Position numbers and translations under genes: made by a program. The notes under the pieces are model-generated. The model was given only the letters and a program-made list of their open reading frames with translations. It had not been told where the DNA came from and did no database searches. Below are positions 5,437-8,613 of a stretch of 8,613 nt of DNA, piece by piece; position 1 is the stretch's first letter; each line of letters opens with the position of its first letter. Source of the DNA: Acidobacteriota bacterium (GTDB taxonomy: Bacteria > Acidobacteriota > Terriglobia > Terriglobales > Acidobacteriaceae); contig JAKCDN010000119.1 of assembly GCA_021841795.1 (NCBI GenBank), positions 1 to 8,613 of the forward strand, read 5' to 3'.

Positions 5437-7857
5437 TTAGCGCGCCTCGATCTGGTTGACGCCAGGGTGAAGCGGCCAGCTCTTCCCTGAAAAAATATAG
5501 GTTCCCGTCAACTCTCCCGGCAGCGTAATTGTCGCGTCAAGCTCGGCGCCCTTGCGAACATATTCCACTTGAATATTGCCCTGCGGGTGCGGGAACGTTG
5601 CCTTCAGTGACGGCAGGTTGCCCAGGTGCGGCGCAATCCGCACCGACTTAAATCCCGGACTTGCCGGCTCAATTCCCGCCACCAGCGTCAGCAGATCGTA
5701 GATGGGGTGAGCGCTCCACGCATGCGAGTCGGAGCGTGTATTTCCGGGAACCTCGGGCCAGGTGCTGAAGTGCAGGGCCAGCAACTCCCGCCACGACGTC
5801 AGCGAGGCCAGATAGTCATCTGCCATCCCCGCATGATCGAGAGCCCGCGCAAGATAAAAACGGAAGTAATACGATGCGCTCAGCAAGCCCTCGGGAGTCG
5901 TTCCCGGTTCGATTGCCAGCATCTTCCGCAATACCGTCTTTTGCTGGTCCTGTGGAATCACGTCGTAAAGCACGCCCAGAATATTGGCCTGCTGGCTGAA
6001 TCCTTTCTTATCCGGCGTATCGGCGATCATGCCTTGCTCAGGGCTCCAGCACTGTGCAAATAGACCGGACCGGACGCGCGCAGCCCGCGCCTTGTCGCCC
6101 GCGCCAACTGCCGCATCGCCGATTCCATCCTCCAGCGCGGCCGCATCCTCCAGTGCGCCCAGATATTGCAATGTCGTCACGCACGACTCGCCCCGCGCGT
6201 CATAAGTGGGAATCTCGCCCGAGGGCACCCAATCGATAAAACTCCACCACGGCAATCGCTTCAACAGCCCGTCCGGCTGCTCGTAGCCGGCGAACCAGTG
6301 CAGCACCGAGCGCACGCTCTCCATCGACGCGCGCGCCGGCTCCGCGTCCGGCCGGTACATCCACCAGTCGCGCACCATGCCAATGTAAAGCAGAGAAAAC
6401 GTCGGAATGTTCTGCGCCAGCGAGCTGGGATAGCGGCTGCGCGTGATTCCGGCAGTGAAGCGCGAATCGTCGAATGCCTCCAGCGCCTGCCGCGCCAACC
6501 GGTCATCGTCGGCCACGCTGTACGAGATCAGCGCCTGGATGCGCGTATCGCCCACATACTGCAACTGCTCGTAGTACGGCGTATCCATGTAGGTCTCGTG
6601 GGCGTCCAGCCGCGCTGTCCGCCAGCTGATATTCCATATCTCCTTGAGTTGATCGTCGGGCGAGCTCAAGCCTGCCCGCTCTTCGAATGGATACGCCGTA
6701 AACGCCGCCGTCAGCCCATCCAGCGTAAGCGGCGCATCCTCCGTGGTAATCTCCAGATCCAGATATCGCCATGTGCGCCACCACAGCGGCTCGAACACGC
6801 GGTTCGCTCCCCCGTCGGGCAGGAATTCATCGCGCAGTCCGCGGGCCTGGCGGTCCCCCACTTCGTCTCGGTCTCCTTTGTGCATCGCTTCGTCAAAGAG
6901 CGCTTCGGAATAGGTCAACCAGATCGTCGCTCCTTTGCCTCCCGATACGGTCAGAATCGGATACCCCGTCGTTAGCGTCTTGCGATCGAGAAGCAAATGA
7001 ACGTGGCTGTGCGCTGGCAGTGTCGCCGGACCTTCCGGGAATCGATGCCACGCCGGCTCCCCGTCGCCGGGCGCGTCGACTCTCACCACGCTTCCAGCCT
7101 GCGTGGGCGCGTACGTCATATGCGGCAGCAAATCAGGCACGAGCCCCCAGTTGTTATCGCCCGTCACCTCCGCCGAGTGAGCCCCGTTTACGCCCCCGTG
7201 AATGCTGTCGCGCATCGGCGTAGCCACCGCAACCCATGCCGGCCCGGTCGCATCCGCCGAGTTCCATTCCCAGTCATAGTGCGCGGCATCAATCTTTTCA
7301 CCCGGACCGGCGGCCATATACGTGCGCAGACTCACTGAGCTGCGGTCCAGCGCGGTGTGGCCGGCTTCCATCTCAACCTGCCAGCCCTTCGGCGTGCTGA
7401 TGCCGGCCGCGCCCTCCGCTTCGCTCTCCAGCAGAAATGCCGTGCGGTCGCTGATCTGCGCAATCGGCGCATAGATGCCCCAGTTCCACACCGTCGCTGT
7501 AATCAGGTTCTTCCCCGGCCGCAGATGCCGTGCCAGATCAAACCGTTCGTACCTCCAGTGGTTCAGATCCCCACGGGCCGGACCATTGCCAACCCGTTCG
7601 CCGTTGACAAACAGCACAAAGCGGTTGTCGGCGCTCACGCGGACAATATAAGTCGACGGAACCGAGGCCAGCTCCAGATCGCGCCGAAAATGCAAAACCA
7701 GCGGCTCCCGCAATGGCGCCGTCGGGTGCGTCACCCACGATGCGTGCCAGGTCCGAATCGCAGCATCGCTCTCCGCGCCCGCGGTGGATGGCGCCGCCGG
7801 CGCTGCAATCGGTAGAAATACGAGCGCATTCAACATCAGTATCGTCAGACTTCGCAT
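5437..7857 (-). CDS. Secreted GH78 alpha-L-rhamnosidase-like glycoside hydrolase
   Basis: An 806-residue exported enzyme expected to release alpha-L-rhamnose from plant or microbial glycans by inversion. I chose the ATG at 7857-7855 because GAGG lies eight bases before it and it gives a clean signal peptide (MRSLTILMLNALVFLPIAAPAA, cleavage near residue 22); an in-frame ATG at 7878 would add MLNEVAT. After the signal come N-terminal beta-sandwich domains with RVSADNRFVLFVNGERVGNG (73-92), then an (alpha/alpha)6 barrel from about residue 395 and a C-terminal beta-sandwich from about 735. DTPYYEQLQYVGDTR (425-439) keeps the GH78 catalytic spacing D-x4-E-x6-D: Asp425, Glu430 (general acid position) and Asp437. 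STWPE ending at Glu702, before SDSHAWSAHP (709-718), fits the general base. LPWWSFIDW (535-543) is a typical barrel motif. No other sugar genes are in view. Substrate specificity within GH78 cannot be assigned. Confidence 0.9.
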   Translation of the reverse strand: MRSLTILMLNALVFLPIAAPAAPSTAGAESDAAIRTWHASWVTHPTAPLREPLVLHFRRDLELASVPSTYIVRVSADNRFVLFVNGERVGNGPARGDLNHWRYERFDLARHLRPGKNLITATVWNWGIYAPIAQISDRTAFLLESEAEGAAGISTPKGWQVEMEAGHTALDRSSVSLRTYMAAGPGEKIDAAHYDWEWNSADATGPAWVAVATPMRDSIHGGVNGAHSAEVTGDNNWGLVPDLLPHMTYAPTQAGSVVRVDAPGDGEPAWHRFPEGPATLPAHSHVHLLLDRKTLTTGYPILTVSGGKGATIWLTYSEALFDEAMHKGDRDEVGDRQARGLRDEFLPDGGANRVFEPLWWRTWRYLDLEITTEDAPLTLDGLTAAFTAYPFEERAGLSSPDDQLKEIWNISWRTARLDAHETYMDTPYYEQLQYVGDTRIQALISYSVADDDRLARQALEAFDDSRFTAGITRSRYPSSLAQNIPTFSLLYIGMVRDWWMYRPDAEPARASMESVRSVLHWFAGYEQPDGLLKRLPWWSFIDWVPSGEIPTYDARGESCVTTLQYLGALEDAAALEDGIGDAAVGAGDKARAARVRSGLFAQCWSPEQGMIADTPDKKGFSQQANILGVLYDVIPQDQQKTVLRKMLAIEPGTTPEGLLSASYYFRFYLARALDHAGMADDYLASLTSWRELLALHFSTWPEVPGNTRSDSHAWSAHPIYDLLTLVAGIEPASPGFKSVRIAPHLGNLPSLKATFPHPQGNIQVEYVRKGAELDATITLPGELTGTYIFSGKSWPLHPGVNQIEAR

Positions 7858-8101
7858 CGTCGCAACCTCATTCAACATCGGCCTTCCGGCTCAGGTCATC
7901 CTGCGCAGACTCGCTTGCGGCGCCGCAGGCAAATCGCCGCGGCCCTTCCAGCAGCTCTGCAATCTTGAAACGCGAATGAACAGAAAAACCAAACTGGGGC
8001 ACGGCCCTGCGCATTGAACACCGGATTCCCGTATGCAGCCGGCCGTCCTCCATGGTATCGCGACCGTCTCGCCGAAGGCGATTCGCGCCCGCCGGCTCCG
8101 C
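7858..8101 (-). other. Spacer between deoA and the rhamnosidase gene
   Basis: This stretch of 244 bases has no gene I can support; the short frames in it are arginine-rich and unlike any family. It holds the rhamnosidase upstream region. A 12-base perfect palindrome TGCGGCGCCGCA lies at 7916-7927, and TCGCC-GAA-GGCGA (8069-8081) forms a five-pair hairpin 20 bases past the deoA stop. Neither has a T-run. An A-rich patch (about 7970-7995) could hold promoter elements, but I see no clear -35/-10 pair. Confidence 0.4.
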
Positions 8102-8613
8102 TCACTGGGCCCGCTGCGGCCCCGTTCGGTCTTGTTGAATCACTTCTCGAATCAGGGCTGCGCGCCGCGGCGGACGCTCCTCAATCGCTATCGTGGCCCG
8201 CAGCATCTCAAAGGCCTCGTCCAGCCGCGCCTCTTCTTCGCTGAAGAGCGTGTACAGCGGATCGCCCGCGCTCACCTTCGCGCCCAGTTTCACGTGCGAC
8301 TCCAGACCTGCATGCGCGCTCACCGGATCGCCCGGATTCGCACGCCCCACGCCGAGTCGCTGCACCGCCCAGCCCGCCTGCTTGCAGTCGATGGCCGCAA
8401 AGTAGCCATCCCTCCCGGCACGCAGCACCCGCCGCGCGCTGGGCCGGTGGAACGCCGCCGGATCCTCGAAGCTGCCGGGATCGCCGCCCTGGGCGCGCAC
8501 CATCTTCAACCACGCGTCGTACGCCGCGCCCGATGCCAGCAGCCCGTCCGCAGCCGCCGCGCCTGCCTGCGGCGTAGCCGCTTTGCCGGCCAGATACAGC
8601 ATCCAGCCGGAAA
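8102..8613 (-). CDS. deoA: Thymidine/pyrimidine-nucleoside phosphorylase, C-terminal part (cut by window end)
   Basis: The - strand frame is open from the window edge to the TGA at 8104-8102, giving the last 169 residues of a protein normally about 435 long. It begins SGWMLYLAGKA, within the alpha/beta domain (helix before the glycine-rich region), followed by YDAWLKMVRAQGGDP. Then comes the PYNP C-terminal domain: YFAAIDCKQAGWAVQRLGVGR, NPGDPVSAHAGLESHVKLG, VSAGDPLYTLFSEEEARL. Such enzymes use phosphate to split thymidine, or other pyrimidine nucleosides, into base and deoxyribose/ribose-1-phosphate in the cytoplasm for salvage. The active-site and phosphate-binding residues lie beyond the window, so thymidine phosphorylase (deoA) and the broader pyrimidine-nucleoside phosphorylase (pdp) cannot be told apart. 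It is on the same strand as the rhamnosidase but 244 bases upstream, so co-transcription is uncertain. Confidence 0.87.
   Translation of the reverse strand, partial: SGWMLYLAGKAATPQAGAAAADGLLASGAAYDAWLKMVRAQGGDPGSFEDPAAFHRPSARRVLRAGRDGYFAAIDCKQAGWAVQRLGVGRANPGDPVSAHAGLESHVKLGAKVSAGDPLYTLFSEEEARLDEAFEMLRATIAIEERPPRRAALIREVIQQDRTGPQRAQ

Noticed and set aside
6166..6975. 269-codon + strand frame within the rhamnosidase gene
   Set aside because: Arg/Pro-rich product antisense to conserved catalytic sequence; no family resemblance and no ribosome binding site of note.
1..8613. CRISPR array, tRNA or rRNA genes
   Set aside because: No regularly spaced repeats and no cloverleaf or rRNA-like sequence were seen on either strand.

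Overview
The window looks like chromosomal DNA of a GC-rich Gram-negative soil bacterium. An Acidobacteriota (Terriglobia-like) source is my best guess, from the gene style, the outer-membrane beta-barrel of the alginate-export type and the GH78 enzyme. This is inference; no marker gene is present to prove it.

Left half (2-4879, + strand): a nitrate/nitrite acquisition cluster. It opens with the C-terminal 168 residues of a molybdopterin nitrate reductase. A 394-base gene-poor leader follows, carrying an AT-rich perfect inverted repeat and several small hairpins. Then come four closely spaced genes: a formate/nitrite channel (FNT/NirC-like), an AlgE-like outer-membrane channel with a signal peptide, a NarK/NasA-type major facilitator, and a 52-residue single-pass membrane microprotein. 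Gaps between these four are 45 to 76 bases, and each has its own ribosome binding site. Read together, the cluster would carry nitrate and nitrite through the outer membrane (porin) and inner membrane (MFS, FNT) to a cytoplasmic reductase. The outer-membrane channel and the microprotein are the parts without an established role in such clusters.

Middle (4880-5436): no intact gene. An 11-bp perfect inverted repeat sits 22 bases after the microprotein. Next to it, on the - strand, is a badly decayed IS630-family transposase, recognisable only by stitching together three reading frames.

Right half (5437-8613, - strand): a secreted GH78 alpha-L-rhamnosidase-like enzyme with an intact catalytic motif, a 244-base spacer, and the C-terminal 169 residues of thymidine/pyrimidine-nucleoside phosphorylase, cut by the window edge. 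The nitrate cluster and the rhamnosidase converge on the IS remnant, which marks the boundary between two unrelated neighbourhoods.
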